A stretch of 64,000 nucleotides of DNA from Streptomyces sp. NBC_01217 (GTDB lineage Bacteria; Actinomycetota; Actinomycetes; Streptomycetales; Streptomycetaceae). A program made the position numbers and the translations under genes. Location of the stretch: NCBI RefSeq assembly GCF_035994185.1, contig NZ_CP108538.1, forward strand, positions 2,914,001 through 2,978,000, given 5' to 3'. Of the stretch, positions 1 through 8,725 are shown in pieces. Position 1 is the first letter of the stretch, and every line of letters starts with the position of its first letter. A model generated the notes under the pieces. The model saw only the letters and a list, made by a program, of their open reading frames with translations, searched no databases and was not told the origin of the DNA.

Positions 1-427
1 ACTTCCGGCCGATCTCGGCCTCGGGGCCGTCCAGCTGCTCGGCGTAGAACTGGGCGGCCACCTTGTGTGCCTCGACCAGCCGGATGCGCTCACCGCGCTG
101 GTGGGAGGGGTTGTACCCGCCCTCCTCGTACCGCAGGGTGATGCCCGCCTTGGCGGCGAGGCGCTCGACCGTCTCGGAGAACGAGAGATGGTCGATCTTC
201 ATCACGAAGGCGATCGTGTCGCCGCCCTCCTGGCAGCCGAAGCAGTGGAAGAGACCCTTGCTCGGGCTGACCTGGAAGGAGGGGGACTTCTCGTCGTGGA
301 ACGGGCAGAGGCCCTTGAGGTTGCCGCCGCCGGCGTTGCGCAGCTGGAGATACTCGGAAACGACGGCGTCGATCGGGACCGCGTCCCGTACCGCCTTCAC
401 GTCGTCGTCATTGATCCTGCCTGCCAC
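1..427 (-). CDS. dnaG: DNA primase DnaG, N-terminal part (runs off the left edge)
   Basis: DnaG makes the RNA primers for chromosome replication at the DnaB fork. Only about 142 codons lie inside the window. The N-terminus carries the CHC2 zinc ribbon typical of bacterial primases: CPFH at residues 41-44 and CFGC at 62-65, with Cys41, His44, Cys62 and Cys65 as zinc ligands. The TOPRIM and helicase-binding domains are outside. The GTG at 427 is chosen because it gives the normal primase N-terminus. A TAGACT box lies 6 nt before it and no Shine-Dalgarno is visible, so the mRNA may be leaderless. The identification is secure from the zinc ribbon and flanking residues. Confidence 0.93.
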   Translation of the reverse strand, partial: MAGRINDDDVKAVRDAVPIDAVVSEYLQLRNAGGGNLKGLCPFHDEKSPSFQVSPSKGLFHCFGCQEGGDTIAFVMKIDHLSFSETVERLAAKAGITLRYEEGGYNPSHQRGERIRLVEAHKVAAQFYAEQLDGPEAEIGRK

Positions 428-533
428 GGGTGAAGTCTACGGGTGAGGTAGGACAGCTGTGCCGCGCGCCGATGTGATCCGTGGGGAGCCGGGGCGACCC
501 GGCCCGCACCGGACGGGCCCGGCCCGGCTCCGC

Positions 534-1793
534 TCAGTCCAGCAAGGCCAGAGGGACGGCCGGGTCCGCCAGCGCGTCCGGGTCGATCTGCCGGCCGGAG
601 CGGATCAGCTCCTGCACGGTCTCGGTGACGTCCCACACATTGACGTTCATCCCGGCCAGCACCCGGCGGTCCTTCAGCCAGAAGGCGATGAACTCGCGCT
701 TGCCCGCATCGCCTCGGATGACCACCTGGTCGTAGCTGCCCGGCGGCGCCCAGCCCGAGTATTCGAGACCGAGGTCGTACTGGTCGGAGAAGAAGTACGG
801 CACCCGGTCGTAGCTGACGTCCTTGCCGAGCATGGCGCGGGCCGCCGCCGGGCCGCTGTTCAGCGCGTTCGCCCAGTGCTCCACCCTCAGCCGGGCGCCG
901 AGCAGCGGGTGGGCCACGTTGGCGACGTCACCGGCGGCGAAGATGTGCGGGTCCGAGGTACGCAGGGAGGCATCGACGGCAATGCCTCCGCCGTCCTCGC
1001 GTGCAGCGATGTCGAGCCCCGCGGCTTCGGCGAGGCCGGTGCGGGGGGCGGCGCCGATCGCGGCGAGCACGTCATGTGCCGGGTGTTCCTCGCCGTCGTC
1101 GGTCCGGACCGCGAGGACCAGGCCGTCCTGGCCGATGATCTCGGTGAGGCGGACGCCGAAGTGGAAGCGGACACCGTGGTCGCTGTGCAGATCGGTGAAG
1201 ATCTGGCCGAGTTCGGGGCCCACGGCCTGGTGCAGCGGGGTCGGCTCGGGTTCGACGACGGTGACCTCGGCGCCGTACCCGCGCGCCGCCGCGGCGACCT
1301 CAAGACCGATCCAGCCGGCCCCGGCGATCACCAGATGGCCGTTGTCGCGGCCGAGGGCGGCCAGCACGTTGCGCAGCCGGTCGGAGTGGGCGAGGCGGCG
1401 CAGATGGTGGACGCCGGTCAGCTCCGTACCCGGAATGGGAAGGCGGCGCGGCTCGGCCCCGGTGGCGAGCAGCAGCTTGTCGTAGTGGACGACGGTCCCG
1501 TCGCCGAGCTCTACGGAGCGGGCCTCCCGGTCGAGGGCGGTGACGGTCTGGCCGAGGTGGAGCTCGATGTCGGCACCCGCGTACCAGGCGGTCTCGTGGA
1601 CGAAGACGCTGTCCCGTTCCTCCTTGCCGGTCAGATAGCCCTTGGAGAGCGGGGGCCGTTCGTAGGGATGGTCCCGTTCGTCGCCGAGAAGGATCACCCG
1701 GCCGCTGAAACCCTCCGCCCGGAGTGTCTCGGCCGCCTTCGCTCCTGCCAGTCCTCCGCCGACGATGACGAACGTCCGATGTGCGTCGACCAC
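534..1793 (-). CDS. FAD/NAD(P)-dependent ferredoxin/rubredoxin reductase-like oxidoreductase
   Basis: A 419-residue two-dinucleotide-binding flavoprotein of the ferredoxin/putidaredoxin reductase type. It would pass electrons from NAD(P)H through FAD to a small iron-sulfur or rubredoxin partner. Visible features are the FAD-binding GGGLAG near residue 12, the linker motif ATGAEPR, a second Rossmann GAGWIG near residue 157 for NAD(P)H, and IFAAGDVAN near residue 290 contacting FAD. The C-terminus matches the reductase dimerisation domain. The GTG start follows GAGGAGG with good spacing. No ferredoxin or P450 gene is adjacent, so the redox partner is unknown. Assimilatory nitrite reductase subunits share this fold but are longer. 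Confidence 0.88.
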   Translation of the reverse strand: MVDAHRTFVIVGGGLAGAKAAETLRAEGFSGRVILLGDERDHPYERPPLSKGYLTGKEERDSVFVHETAWYAGADIELHLGQTVTALDREARSVELGDGTVVHYDKLLLATGAEPRRLPIPGTELTGVHHLRRLAHSDRLRNVLAALGRDNGHLVIAGAGWIGLEVAAAARGYGAEVTVVEPEPTPLHQAVGPELGQIFTDLHSDHGVRFHFGVRLTEIIGQDGLVLAVRTDDGEEHPAHDVLAAIGAAPRTGLAEAAGLDIAAREDGGGIAVDASLRTSDPHIFAAGDVANVAHPLLGARLRVEHWANALNSGPAAARAMLGKDVSYDRVPYFFSDQYDLGLEYSGWAPPGSYDQVVIRGDAGKREFIAFWLKDRRVLAGMNVNVWDVTETVQELIRSGRQIDPDALADPAVPLALLD

Positions 1794-1866
1794 TTGATGC
1801 CTCCTCGATGCTAGCTGCGCGGGGCCCGACTGCGAGCGTCCCGCACGCAGCGTGATGGCGAAAGGG

Positions 1867-1876
1867 GGTGTACACC
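1867..1876. promoter_or_regulatory. 10-bp palindrome upstream of the flavoprotein gene
   Basis: GGTGTACACC is a perfect palindrome between the flavoprotein gene and the 3' end of dgt, about 75 nt upstream of the flavoprotein start. It may be an operator, but no regulator gene is adjacent and a site this short can occur by chance. Confidence 0.25.
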
Positions 1877-1925
1877 GATCAGGTCACACCCAGTGGTCAC
1901 AGGCCTGTCCCGGACGGGGCCGCGG

Positions 1926-3278
1926 TCAGGGGCGGCGTCCGGCGAGCGAGGCGTGCAGGGAGCGGGCGGAGGCGTCGGTCAGGGCGGCGATCTGGTCCAC
2001 CAGGACCCGCTTGCGGGCCCTGTCGTCGGGGGCGGCGTGGAACAGCGCCCGGAACTGCGGCTCCAGCCCCTCCGGGGCGCGTGCGGTCAGCGCGGCGGCC
2101 AGTTCCGCGATGACGATCCGCTGGTCGGCGCGGATCGCCTCCTGCTCGGCGCGCTGCATGACATACCGGTCGGCGACCGCCTTGAGCACCGCGCATTCGT
2201 TGCGCGCCTCGCGGGGGACGACGAGCTCGGCGGCGTACCGGCCGAGGCGGCCCGTCCCGTACGCCAGTCGGGTGCTGCTCTCGGCGGCGAGGCAGAAGCG
2301 GCCGATCAGCTGACTCGTCGCGTCCTTCAGCCGGGCCTGGGCGACGGCCGATCCGTCGTAGCCGTGCGGCCACCAGTCCTGGCCGATGAGCCGGTCCAGG
2401 GCGTCGGCCAGCTCCTGGGGGGCGGTGTCCGCCGGGACGTAGCGGCCGATGGCCACCGCCCAGATCTCGTTCCGCTCGTGCTCGGAGTGGAGACAGCCGG
2501 GGTCGATGTGCCCGGCGTGCAGTCCGTCCTCGAAGTCGTGCACCGAGTACGCGACGTCGTCGGACCAGTCCATGACCTGGGCCTCGAAGCACTTGCGGTC
2601 CTTCGGGGCGCCGTGGCGGGCCCACTCGAAGACCGGCAGGTCGTCCTCGTACACCCCGAATTTCGGCGAGCCGGGGTCGTAGGGGTGCCCGCCGCGCGGC
2701 CACGGGTATTTGGTGGCGGCGTCCAGCGCGGCACGGGTCAGGTTGAGCCCGACGCTGACCAGCTCGCCGGTCCGGGTGTCGGGCACGAACCGCTTCGGTT
2801 CGAGCCTGGTCAGCAGGCGCAGCGACTGGGCGTTGCCCTCGAAGCCCCCGCAGTCCGAAGCGAAGTCGTTGAGCGCCTGCTCGCCGTTGTGTCCGAACGG
2901 TGGATGGCCCAGGTCATGGGCGAGGCAGGCCGTCTCGACCAGATCGGGGTCGCAGCCGAGCGCCGCCCCCAGTTCTCGGCCGACCTGGGCGCATTCCAGG
3001 GAGTGGGTGAGCCGGGTACGCGGGCTGGCGTCCCAGGCGTGGCCGCGGGTGCCGGGGGTGACGACCTGGGTCTTCCCGGCGAGCCTGCGCAGTGCGGCGG
3101 AGTGCAGCACTCGGGCGCGGTCACGCTGGAATGCGGTACGGCCGGGCCGTTTGTCGGGCTCGGTGTCCCAGCGCTCGGCGTCGGCCGCGCTGTAGGGGGC
3201 CGTGCCGTGAGAGGCCGGGCCGTGGTCCTGAGTGCCCTGCGTACCGTCCGTGCAGTCCATGTCGTCCATGCCGTCCAT
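1926..3278 (-). CDS. dgt: Deoxyguanosinetriphosphate triphosphohydrolase (dGTPase-like)
   Basis: HD-domain hydrolase that releases tripolyphosphate from dGTP or other dNTPs and helps set nucleotide pools. About 450 residues from the ATG at 3278. The N-terminal signature [23 protein letters not shown] is typical of the family. The metal-binding HD pair lies in [13 protein letters not shown] near residue 121, preceded by TRLTHSLE and followed by a later conserved Asp in [11 protein letters not shown]. The exact start is uncertain: several in-frame ATGs occur within 20 codons (3278, 3269, 3260) and none has a clear ribosome site. It lies close to dnaG on the same strand, a common actinobacterial arrangement. 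Confidence 0.9.
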   Translation of the reverse strand: MDGMDDMDCTDGTQGTQDHGPASHGTAPYSAADAERWDTEPDKRPGRTAFQRDRARVLHSAALRRLAGKTQVVTPGTRGHAWDASPRTRLTHSLECAQVGRELGAALGCDPDLVETACLAHDLGHPPFGHNGEQALNDFASDCGGFEGNAQSLRLLTRLEPKRFVPDTRTGELVSVGLNLTRAALDAATKYPWPRGGHPYDPGSPKFGVYEDDLPVFEWARHGAPKDRKCFEAQVMDWSDDVAYSVHDFEDGLHAGHIDPGCLHSEHERNEIWAVAIGRYVPADTAPQELADALDRLIGQDWWPHGYDGSAVAQARLKDATSQLIGRFCLAAESSTRLAYGTGRLGRYAAELVVPREARNECAVLKAVADRYVMQRAEQEAIRADQRIVIAELAAALTARAPEGLEPQFRALFHAAPDDRARKRVLVDQIAALTDASARSLHASLAGRRP

Positions 3279-3350
3279 GGGTCCGACAGTAAACGGCCGA
3301 ACCGACAACAGGGGGCAGGCGGATGCGCGGCGGGCGGCTCGGGGAAGGCG

Positions 3351-3545
3351 CTATTCGGCCGTCACGGCCCCGGCCGCGATCCGCCGCACGGGCCCCGGGG
3401 CGGGCGCCCGCGCGGGCCGTCGGGTTCCGTTCAGGGAGACGAGGCTGAGCTGGGTGCCGAGCTGTGCGGTGATTCGGGTCAACAGTTGCGCCGTGCTGTC
3501 GAGGGGCAGGGACTCATCGGGATGTGCCGGTGCCGACTCCGTCAT
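3351..3545 (-). CDS. Possible small hypothetical protein (64 aa)
   Basis: A 64-codon frame from the ATG at 3545 fits between dgt and the HAD gene. The first ~40 residues look like a real amphipathic peptide (TAQLLTRITAQLGTQLSLVSLNG). The tail is Arg/Pro/Ala-rich. No ribosome-binding site or known family is recognised. In high-GC DNA a frame this short may be chance; it is listed because the local codon pattern favours this strand. Confidence 0.35.
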   Translation of the reverse strand: MTESAPAHPDESLPLDSTAQLLTRITAQLGTQLSLVSLNGTRRPARAPAPGPVRRIAAGAVTAE

Positions 3546-3613
3546 GGACCGATGGTGCAGGGCCGAGGTTGCCGCACCGTTGCGCGAGGGTGACGGGTGG
3601 AGCGGTTTCGGGG

Positions 3614-4426
3614 TCAGGCCGTGCCGCCGAAGACCTGCTCGATGATGTGCGCGACCCCGTCCTCCTCGTTGGAGAGCGTGTGCGTCCCGATCGCGGCCAG
3701 CACGCTCGGGTGGGCGTTGCCCATCGCGTAGCCGGCACCCGCCCAGTCCAGGACGGTCAGGTCGTTGGGCATGTCGCCGAAGGCGATGACCTCCGCGGCA
3801 TCGATGCCGCGCCCGGCGCAGAGCATCGAGAGGGTGCCGGCCTTGGTGACACCGGACGCGCTGATCTCCAGCAGCCCGCGCCCGCCGGAGTGGGTCAGCT
3901 GCACCTCGTCGCCCGTCCCTTCCCTGGCCGCGGCCAGCAGGGTGTCCGCGTCGAGCCGGTCCGACCAGGCGAGCAGCTTGGTGACGGGGACGTCGGTCAG
4001 CCACAGGTCCGCCAGCGACGGCACGGGCAGCTCGGCGTCCAGGTCCTCGGAGAGCCGCAGCCGGTAGGCCGGTTCGTACAGGACCTGGTTGCCGGTCTCC
4101 AGGGCGAAGCCGATCTCGGGCACGGCGGCGGCGAGTGCGGTGGCCACGCGTTGGGCGGTGGCGAGAGGCAGGGCGCGGGAGGAGACGACGGTGCGCGTCC
4201 CGATGTCGTACACCAGCGCCCCGTTGCTGCACACGGCCGTCCCCGCGAGCCCGGCGGCCTCGGCGAGCCGGTCGACGAACCTGGGCGGCCGGGCGGTGAC
4301 GAGGACGACCTCCGCACCGGCGCTCTCGGCCGTGCGCAGGGCACGCAGGGTGCGGGGCGAGAGGGTGCCGTCGTTGCGCAGGAGCGTGCCGTCGAGATCG
4401 GAGGCGATCAGCCGTGGAAGGAGCAT
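3614..4426 (-). CDS. HAD superfamily hydrolase, Cof-type sugar phosphatase
   Basis: A 270-residue haloacid-dehalogenase phosphatase of the Cof (IIB cap) group. It would dephosphorylate small phosphorylated metabolites in the cytosol. Motif I is DLDGTLL at residues ~10-16 with two catalytic aspartates, motif II is VTARPP, the motif III lysine is in GVTKAGTL, and motif IV is GDMPND near residue 216. All catalytic residues are present. A TAGCAT box sits exactly 6 nt before the ATG (4433-4438) and no Shine-Dalgarno is seen, so translation is probably leaderless. The substrate cannot be told from sequence. Confidence 0.88.
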   Translation of the reverse strand: MLLPRLIASDLDGTLLRNDGTLSPRTLRALRTAESAGAEVVLVTARPPRFVDRLAEAAGLAGTAVCSNGALVYDIGTRTVVSSRALPLATAQRVATALAAAVPEIGFALETGNQVLYEPAYRLRLSEDLDAELPVPSLADLWLTDVPVTKLLAWSDRLDADTLLAAAREGTGDEVQLTHSGGRGLLEISASGVTKAGTLSMLCAGRGIDAAEVIAFGDMPNDLTVLDWAGAGYAMGNAHPSVLAAIGTHTLSNEEDGVAHIIEQVFGGTA

Positions 4427-4500
4427 TGCCCGATGCTACTGGGAGGCCCGCGGGCTTCCGTTCGGGCTCTGACGGGGCTCTGATCGGGCTCCGTTCGGGC

Positions 4501-4926
4501 TCAGTCCGAGTTGCACCAGAGCAGCACGCCCGGCCCGTCGGGGGTGAGCACGGGCACCCACGCCTCGTCCGTCTCGTCCAACCGGGCCTCGTCCCACCGC
4601 AGTTCGTGGGGATGGTCGTCGACGCCGTCGTTGAACCAGTAGCGGATGCCCTCGACCGCGCCGTGCAGGGCGGCCCGCTCGTCCGGCGTCCAGGGGCGGC
4701 CACTCGTGCCCGCACCGCGGAAGTGCCGCTCGAAGAGCTGTCGCAGCGCGCCGAGTTCGTCGGGCGCGTGCAGCGGGACGAGGAAGCCCTCGGCCTCGCC
4801 CTGCCGACAGGCCGTACCGCCGTACTGCTGCTGGTAGACGACGTCGGTGGGGGCCGTCACCACCACGTACAGCCAGTCGGTGGCCGTACCGTCCGGGTCG
4901 AGGAACACATAGCGCGGGGAAGACAT
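4501..4926 (-). CDS. DUF6210-like conserved hypothetical protein
   Basis: A 141-residue soluble protein with no signal peptide or membrane segment. The N-terminal pattern YVVVTAPTDVVYQQQYGGTACRQ and the downstream EGFLVPL resemble a family I remember as DUF6210; this is recollection, not a search. It is rich in acidic residues and Trp and ends with GVLLWCNSD. The ATG at 4926 fits best; a GTG nine codons upstream is also in frame. Its role is unknown and its neighbours give no hint. Confidence 0.7.
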   Translation of the reverse strand: MSSPRYVFLDPDGTATDWLYVVVTAPTDVVYQQQYGGTACRQGEAEGFLVPLHAPDELGALRQLFERHFRGAGTSGRPWTPDERAALHGAVEGIRYWFNDGVDDHPHELRWDEARLDETDEAWVPVLTPDGPGVLLWCNSD

Positions 4927-4957
4927 GGGGTCAGCGTCGCGGGCTGCGGGCACGTAC

Positions 4958-5305
4958 TCAACGGGTTTTCCGGGCCGCCCGTTCCGCCGCCGCGTGCCAC
5001 CACGCCGGGGCGGGCGGGAAACCCGGCTGTGAGGTGGGCTGATCGGGATGGAGGCCGAGCGGAATCAGCGCCGAGGCCCGGATCCGTACGGTGATCCAGC
5101 CGTGCCAGTGGCCGTCCGGCCCCGGGCCGCAGGCCAGGTCGATGTGCAGGTCGTCGTCGACGAAAGGCATCCAGTCGATGCCCCGGTCCCGCAGTCAGGC
5201 GCGGACGGCAGCCGCGGGATGCGGTCGGCCCTTCAGATTCTCGTACGCGGCGACGGCTACCCAGTCGTCCGTTCCGGTTCCGGATCGGTTCATGGCAGCC
5301 ATCAT
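4958..5305 (-). pseudogene. Small conserved protein interrupted by an in-frame stop
   Basis: Reading from the ATG at 5293 (or 5305) the frame runs 32 codons (…DDWVAVAAYENLKGRPHP…VRA). It then meets TGA at 5195-5197 and continues without further stops through LRDRGIDWMPFVDDDLHIDLA to a stop at 4958. The two halves read like one ~111-residue protein, and a single Trp-to-stop change (TGG to TGA) would explain the break. A downstream ATG at 5170 could still yield a 70-residue C-terminal piece. A sequencing error is possible. Function is unknown. Confidence 0.6.
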
Positions 5306-5464
5306 GCCCTCGAAATGCCCTCGAAGTGTCCGCGGCGGAATCGGAAAACTGTAATGAAGTCCACGGAACCGGGAGATGGAGAACCCTTTCTACGCATCCG
5401 TCGTCCGATCATGTGAGACGGCTCATGTGGGCGGCAAGGCAGAGGTCACGAACAGGGGGCACCC

Positions 5465-6178
5465 ATGCGGGAGAAGCGGCCGGGACGGCTGAGGCGGCTC
5501 GGGCGGTTGAGGCCGCGGTGGCCTCGGACGCGGCGCGGGCAGCGGCGGGCCGTGCAGGGGGTGATGGTCGCCTGTGTGGCGGCGCTGGCGCCCGCGACCT
5601 GGATGTACTCCGTCGCCGACGCCCGCGTCAGGACGACCGCGGACGCGCCCGCGCAGCAGGTCGCCATGGTGTTCGGGGCGGGGCTCTGGCAGGGCAAGCC
5701 GTCGCCGTATCTCGCGAACCGGCTGAAGGCCGCCGCCGAGCTGTACCGGAACGGGAAGGTGAAGGTCGTGCTCGTGACCGGTGACAACAGCCGGAAGGAG
5801 TACGACGAACCGGATGCCATGCGCACGTACCTCAGGGCGCACGGCGTGCCGGACCGGCGGATCGTGAGCGACTACGCCGGGTTCGACACCTGGGACTCCT
5901 GTGTCCGGGCCAAGAAGATCTTCGGGGTCGACCGCGCGGTGCTGGTGAGCCAGGGGTTCCACATCCGGCGGGCGATCACACTGTGCCGGACCGCGGGTAT
6001 CGATGCGTACGGCGTCGGCGTCGACGCCGTACACGATGCGACCTGGTACTACGGCGGGACGCGGGAGGTGTTCGCGGCGGGGAAGGCGGCGCTGGACGCC
6101 GCGTTCAAGCCCGACCCGCACTTCCTGGGGCCGCGGGAGCCCGGGATCTCGCAGGCCCTGGCGGCGGACGAGCGGTAG
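5465..6178 (+). CDS. SanA/YdcF-like (DUF218) envelope protein
   Basis: A 237-residue protein with a very basic N-terminus, one hydrophobic segment at about residues 32-48 and then a DUF218-type domain. The domain shows VFGAGLWQGKPS, a basic region, VVLVTGD, DAMRTYLRAHGVP, DTWDSC and LVSQGFHIRRA, the usual order in SanA/YdcF proteins. In E. coli SanA affects barrier function and vancomycin sensitivity at high temperature; activity here is inferred only from family membership. The ATG follows AGGGGG. It is probably anchored by the single N-terminal helix with its domain outside. Confidence 0.82.
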   Translation: MREKRPGRLRRLGRLRPRWPRTRRGQRRAVQGVMVACVAALAPATWMYSVADARVRTTADAPAQQVAMVFGAGLWQGKPSPYLANRLKAAAELYRNGKVKVVLVTGDNSRKEYDEPDAMRTYLRAHGVPDRRIVSDYAGFDTWDSCVRAKKIFGVDRAVLVSQGFHIRRAITLCRTAGIDAYGVGVDAVHDATWYYGGTREVFAAGKAALDAAFKPDPHFLGPREPGISQALAADER

Positions 6179-6231
6179 CGGGTGCCGCTTCTGCAGTGCC
6201 CCTCCACAGCGGCCCCTCTACAGCGCCGCTT

Positions 6232-6570
6232 CTACAGCGCCGCCACCGGGGCCACCTCTGCCGACACCCAGTCGAGGTAGCGGGCGCTGCCCCGCAGCAC
6301 CGGGATCGCGATGATCTCCGGTGTTTCGTAGTCGTGCGCCGCCAGGAGATGGGCCTCCAGTTCGTCGTACCGCTCGGCCGTCGTCTTGAACAGCAGTTGC
6401 CATTCCTCGGTGGTCTCGATGGCGTTCTGCCAGTGGTAGACCGAGGTGACGGGCGCGGAGATCTGTACGCAGGCGGCGAGCCGCGCCTCCACCGCGCCCT
6501 GCGCCAGGGAATGGGCCTTCTCCTCGCTGTCCGTCGTGGTCAGTACGGTCAGCCATGCCGGCGTCGTCAC
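6232..6570 (-). CDS. cutA: CutA divalent-cation tolerance protein
   Basis: A 112-residue CutA1-family trimeric signalling-type protein. Key family features are TTTDSEEKAHSLAQ at the start, LAACVQI with the conserved Cys, SVYHWQNAIE, EEWQLLFKTT and the C-terminal YETPEIIAIPV. It starts at GTG 6570, preceded by GAGGAG at good spacing; starting further upstream would add a non-conserved tail. CutA was linked to copper tolerance in E. coli, but its biochemical role remains unclear. It follows the FMN reductase gene on the same strand with a gap of about 90 nt. Confidence 0.92.
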   Translation of the reverse strand: MTTPAWLTVLTTTDSEEKAHSLAQGAVEARLAACVQISAPVTSVYHWQNAIETTEEWQLLFKTTAERYDELEAHLLAAHDYETPEIIAIPVLRGSARYLDWVSAEVAPVAAL

Positions 6571-6659
6571 CTTCGGGCTCCTCGGTGTGGGGTACGGGGC
6601 GTGCTTGCTCCCTGCGTCGATTGTCGGGGGCATCGTGGCGCGGCGCAGCGTCCGGCAGG

Positions 6660-7301
6660 TCAGACGCCGTAAGGACGGACGGCCTTGGCGTCGCGCAGCG
6701 CGCGCCCCCACCAGTCCAGCTGGTCGAGCAGTGCCTTGGCCGCCGCGTCGCAGCCGGCCGGGTCCTTGTGCCTGCCCTCGTCGTCGAACAGGGCGCCCGC
6801 GTTGTGGAACGAGACGGTTTCGCGCATGCCGACGGCGTGCAGCTCCGCGAAGACCTGCCTCAGGTGCTCGACGGCGCGCAGACCGCCGGAGACCCCGCCG
6901 TACGAGACGAAGGCGACGGGCTTGGCCTGCCACTCGGCGTGGTACCAGTCGATGAGGTTCTTCAGCGGGGCCGGGTACGAGTGGTTGTACTCGGGCGTGA
7001 TGACGACGAAGGCGTCGGCTGCGGCCAACCTGGCGGCCACGGTGGCCAGTCGGTCCTGCGCGTCGGCGTCGGGCCGGTGGGAGAGGGCGATCGGGAGGCC
7101 GAGTTCCGCGACATCGATCAGATCGGTCTCGATGCCGGGGCGACCGGCGGCGCGCGCGAGGAACCAGCCGGAGACGACGGGGGCGAACCGTCCCTCCCGG
7201 TTGCTGGCGAGGATGACCGCGACCTTCAGGGGTGCGGTGGAGGCGTTCCCCGGCGTGAGGGACGAGGATGCGAGGGATGAGGGTGCTGCGATGAGGTCCA
7301 T
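6660..7301 (-). CDS. NAD(P)H-dependent FMN reductase (flavodoxin-like fold)
   Basis: A 213-residue NADPH-dependent FMN reductase family protein. The phosphate-binding loop is ILASNREGRFAPVV near residue 28. The family motif TPEYNHSYPAPLKNLIDW near residue 97 binds the flavin, followed by SYGGVSGGLRAVEHLR. Such enzymes reduce free flavin, quinones or azo compounds. ATG 7301 is preferred because the promoter-like elements at 7311-7338 would place transcription start within a few nt of it. A TTG seven codons upstream is also in frame. The promoter has MerR-type architecture (see separate entry). Confidence 0.88.
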   Translation of the reverse strand: MDLIAAPSSLASSSLTPGNASTAPLKVAVILASNREGRFAPVVSGWFLARAAGRPGIETDLIDVAELGLPIALSHRPDADAQDRLATVAARLAAADAFVVITPEYNHSYPAPLKNLIDWYHAEWQAKPVAFVSYGGVSGGLRAVEHLRQVFAELHAVGMRETVSFHNAGALFDDEGRHKDPAGCDAAAKALLDQLDWWGRALRDAKAVRPYGV

Positions 7302-7310
7302 ACGGAGAGG

Positions 7311-7338
7311 CTCGTATGTCAACCATGGTTGAGGTCAA
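7311..7338 (-). promoter_or_regulatory. MerR/SoxR-type promoter with a 14-bp palindrome in the spacer
   Basis: On the minus strand a TTGACC -35 element (7338-7333) is followed directly by the perfect palindrome TCAACCATGGTTGA (7332-7319) and then TACGAG (7316-7311) as a possible -10. The layout matches the SoxR-controlled soxS promoter, where TCAAGTTAACTTGA sits at the same place between -35 and -10. This suggests a MerR-family activator responding to redox or drug stress. No MerR gene is nearby, and the -10 is weak. Confidence 0.55.
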
Positions 7339-7389
7339 GCGCTGTCCGCCGAGGGCCGGCCCAGCTTCTCGCGGCATACGGTGGGTCGC

Positions 7390-8184
7390 ATGACGACTCC
7401 CTCTCTCTTCCCGTACGCGGAGTTCGACGGACACCCGGCCACCGAAGCGGATCTACGGATTCCGGCTTTCCTCAACTACGGCCATTTCACGGCCATGCAG
7501 GTACGGGGCAAAAAGGTGCGCGGCCTCGCCCTCCATCTGGCCCGGCTGGACTCCGCCAACCAGGAGCTGTTCGAGCGCGCACTGGACGCGGACCGGGTCC
7601 GCGAGCTGATCCGCCACGCGCTGGACAGTGCGGGGGTACGGGACGCCTCCACCCGGGTGCACGCCTTCCTGCCGCCGGGCGACACGGAGACGACCGTCAT
7701 GGTCACGGTGCGCGAGCCGGCACAGAAGTCGGCCGAGCCGCACGCCGTGATGTCCGTTCCGTACGCCCGGACCGTGCCGCACATCAAGCGTCCCGGCGAG
7801 TTCGGCCAGACGTACTACGCAAGGCTCGCCTCACGCGCCGGTTTCGACGAGGCCCTGCTGACCCTGCCGGGCGGGGTGGTGACGGAGGGGGCGATCACCA
7901 ACATCGGCTTCTGGGACGGCACTTCGGTCGTCTGGCCCGACGCCCCTTCGCTGCTCGGCATCACCAAGGCACTGCTGGAGCAGGAACTGCCCGGCGCGGG
8001 GCTGGAGTCCGTACGGCGCCCGGTGACGCTGGACGGGCTGACCGCGTTCCGTTCCGCGTTCCTCACCAACTCGCAGGGCATCGCACCGGTCCGGCGGATC
8101 GACGACATCGAGTTCACGGTGGACGAGGAGCTGATGAAGCGGATCGGGCAGGCGTACGACCGTGCGCCGTGGGACACGGTCTGA
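7390..8184 (+). CDS. Class IV aminotransferase-like protein (PLP fold)
   Basis: A 264-residue fold-type IV PLP protein related to aminodeoxychorismate lyase and branched-chain aminotransferases. The likely PLP lysine is in PHIKRPGEFGQ, followed by the characteristic GFDEALLTLPGGVVTEGAITNIGF (family pattern: DE-x-L…G-x-V-x-E-x-x-x-x-N). The C-terminal FLTNSQGIAPVRRID also fits. The ATG at 7390 follows a TACGGT box by 7 nt. No pab genes are adjacent, so a folate role is unproven; amine transfer on another amino acid is equally possible. Confidence 0.85.
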   Translation: MTTPSLFPYAEFDGHPATEADLRIPAFLNYGHFTAMQVRGKKVRGLALHLARLDSANQELFERALDADRVRELIRHALDSAGVRDASTRVHAFLPPGDTETTVMVTVREPAQKSAEPHAVMSVPYARTVPHIKRPGEFGQTYYARLASRAGFDEALLTLPGGVVTEGAITNIGFWDGTSVVWPDAPSLLGITKALLEQELPGAGLESVRRPVTLDGLTAFRSAFLTNSQGIAPVRRIDDIEFTVDEELMKRIGQAYDRAPWDTV

Positions 8185-8263
8185 CGCCCTCCGGCATCAC
8201 GCCGGACCCCCACGGCTCCGGCCCGGCGGAGGATCGGTGTCCTGGGCGAGCGAGCATGGGGGC

Positions 8264-8725
8264 ATGCAGATCCATATCGAAGGCTCGCACCTCCCCGGCC
8301 TCACCTGTGGGCCCGGCACCAGCTTCCCCGGCGCCAACAACATCCACGTGGGCGTGCAGCGCAAGGACAGACCCGGCGAGCTGCTGGGCCTGCACCCGGG
8401 CGACACCCCGTCGGCCTCGTGGACCCTGGACTGCACCGTCGCCCCGGCCGGGGACGGTGTCGAGATCGAGGGGCCCTACGTGCAGAACCGGCTCGGCGGG
8501 CGCTTCGTCTATCTGTCCTGGGGCACGGTCGACGAGAACGGCGTCTTCACCATGTTCCGGCGGGCCAAGCTGATGCTGGCCGACATCGATCCGACCGTGC
8601 TCGAAGCGGCCGTGCACTCCGGGCACCTCACCGCGCGGCTGCCGCTCTCCGACGCGAAGGGGCAGCCGCTCTGCGCCCGGGTGCGGCCGCCGGTCGTCGC
8701 CTGGTCCGCCGCCGCCCCGGCCTGA
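8264..8725 (+). CDS. DUF5990-like conserved hypothetical protein
   Basis: A 153-residue soluble protein. The opening IHIEGSHLPGLTCGPG, then NNIHVGVQRKDRPGELLGLHPGD, GPYVQNRLGGRFVYLSWG and the ending DAKGQPLCARVRPP look like an actinobacterial family I recall as DUF5990 (not checked by search). There is no signal peptide and no catalytic motif is recognised. ATG 8264 follows a short GGGGG run. It is convergent with nothing and ends well before the next gene. Confidence 0.72.
   Translation: MQIHIEGSHLPGLTCGPGTSFPGANNIHVGVQRKDRPGELLGLHPGDTPSASWTLDCTVAPAGDGVEIEGPYVQNRLGGRFVYLSWGTVDENGVFTMFRRAKLMLADIDPTVLEAAVHSGHLTARLPLSDAKGQPLCARVRPPVVAWSAAAPA

Noticed and set aside
459..1814. Long open frame on the plus strand opposite the flavoprotein gene
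   Set aside because: Its translation is low-complexity Gly/Val/Arg/Ala of the kind produced antisense to high-GC genes; the minus frame has clear FAD and NAD motifs.
5303..5320. Riboswitch or attenuator for the DUF218 gene from repeated CCCTCGAA
   Set aside because: Only a short direct repeat is visible, with no stable alternative pairing.
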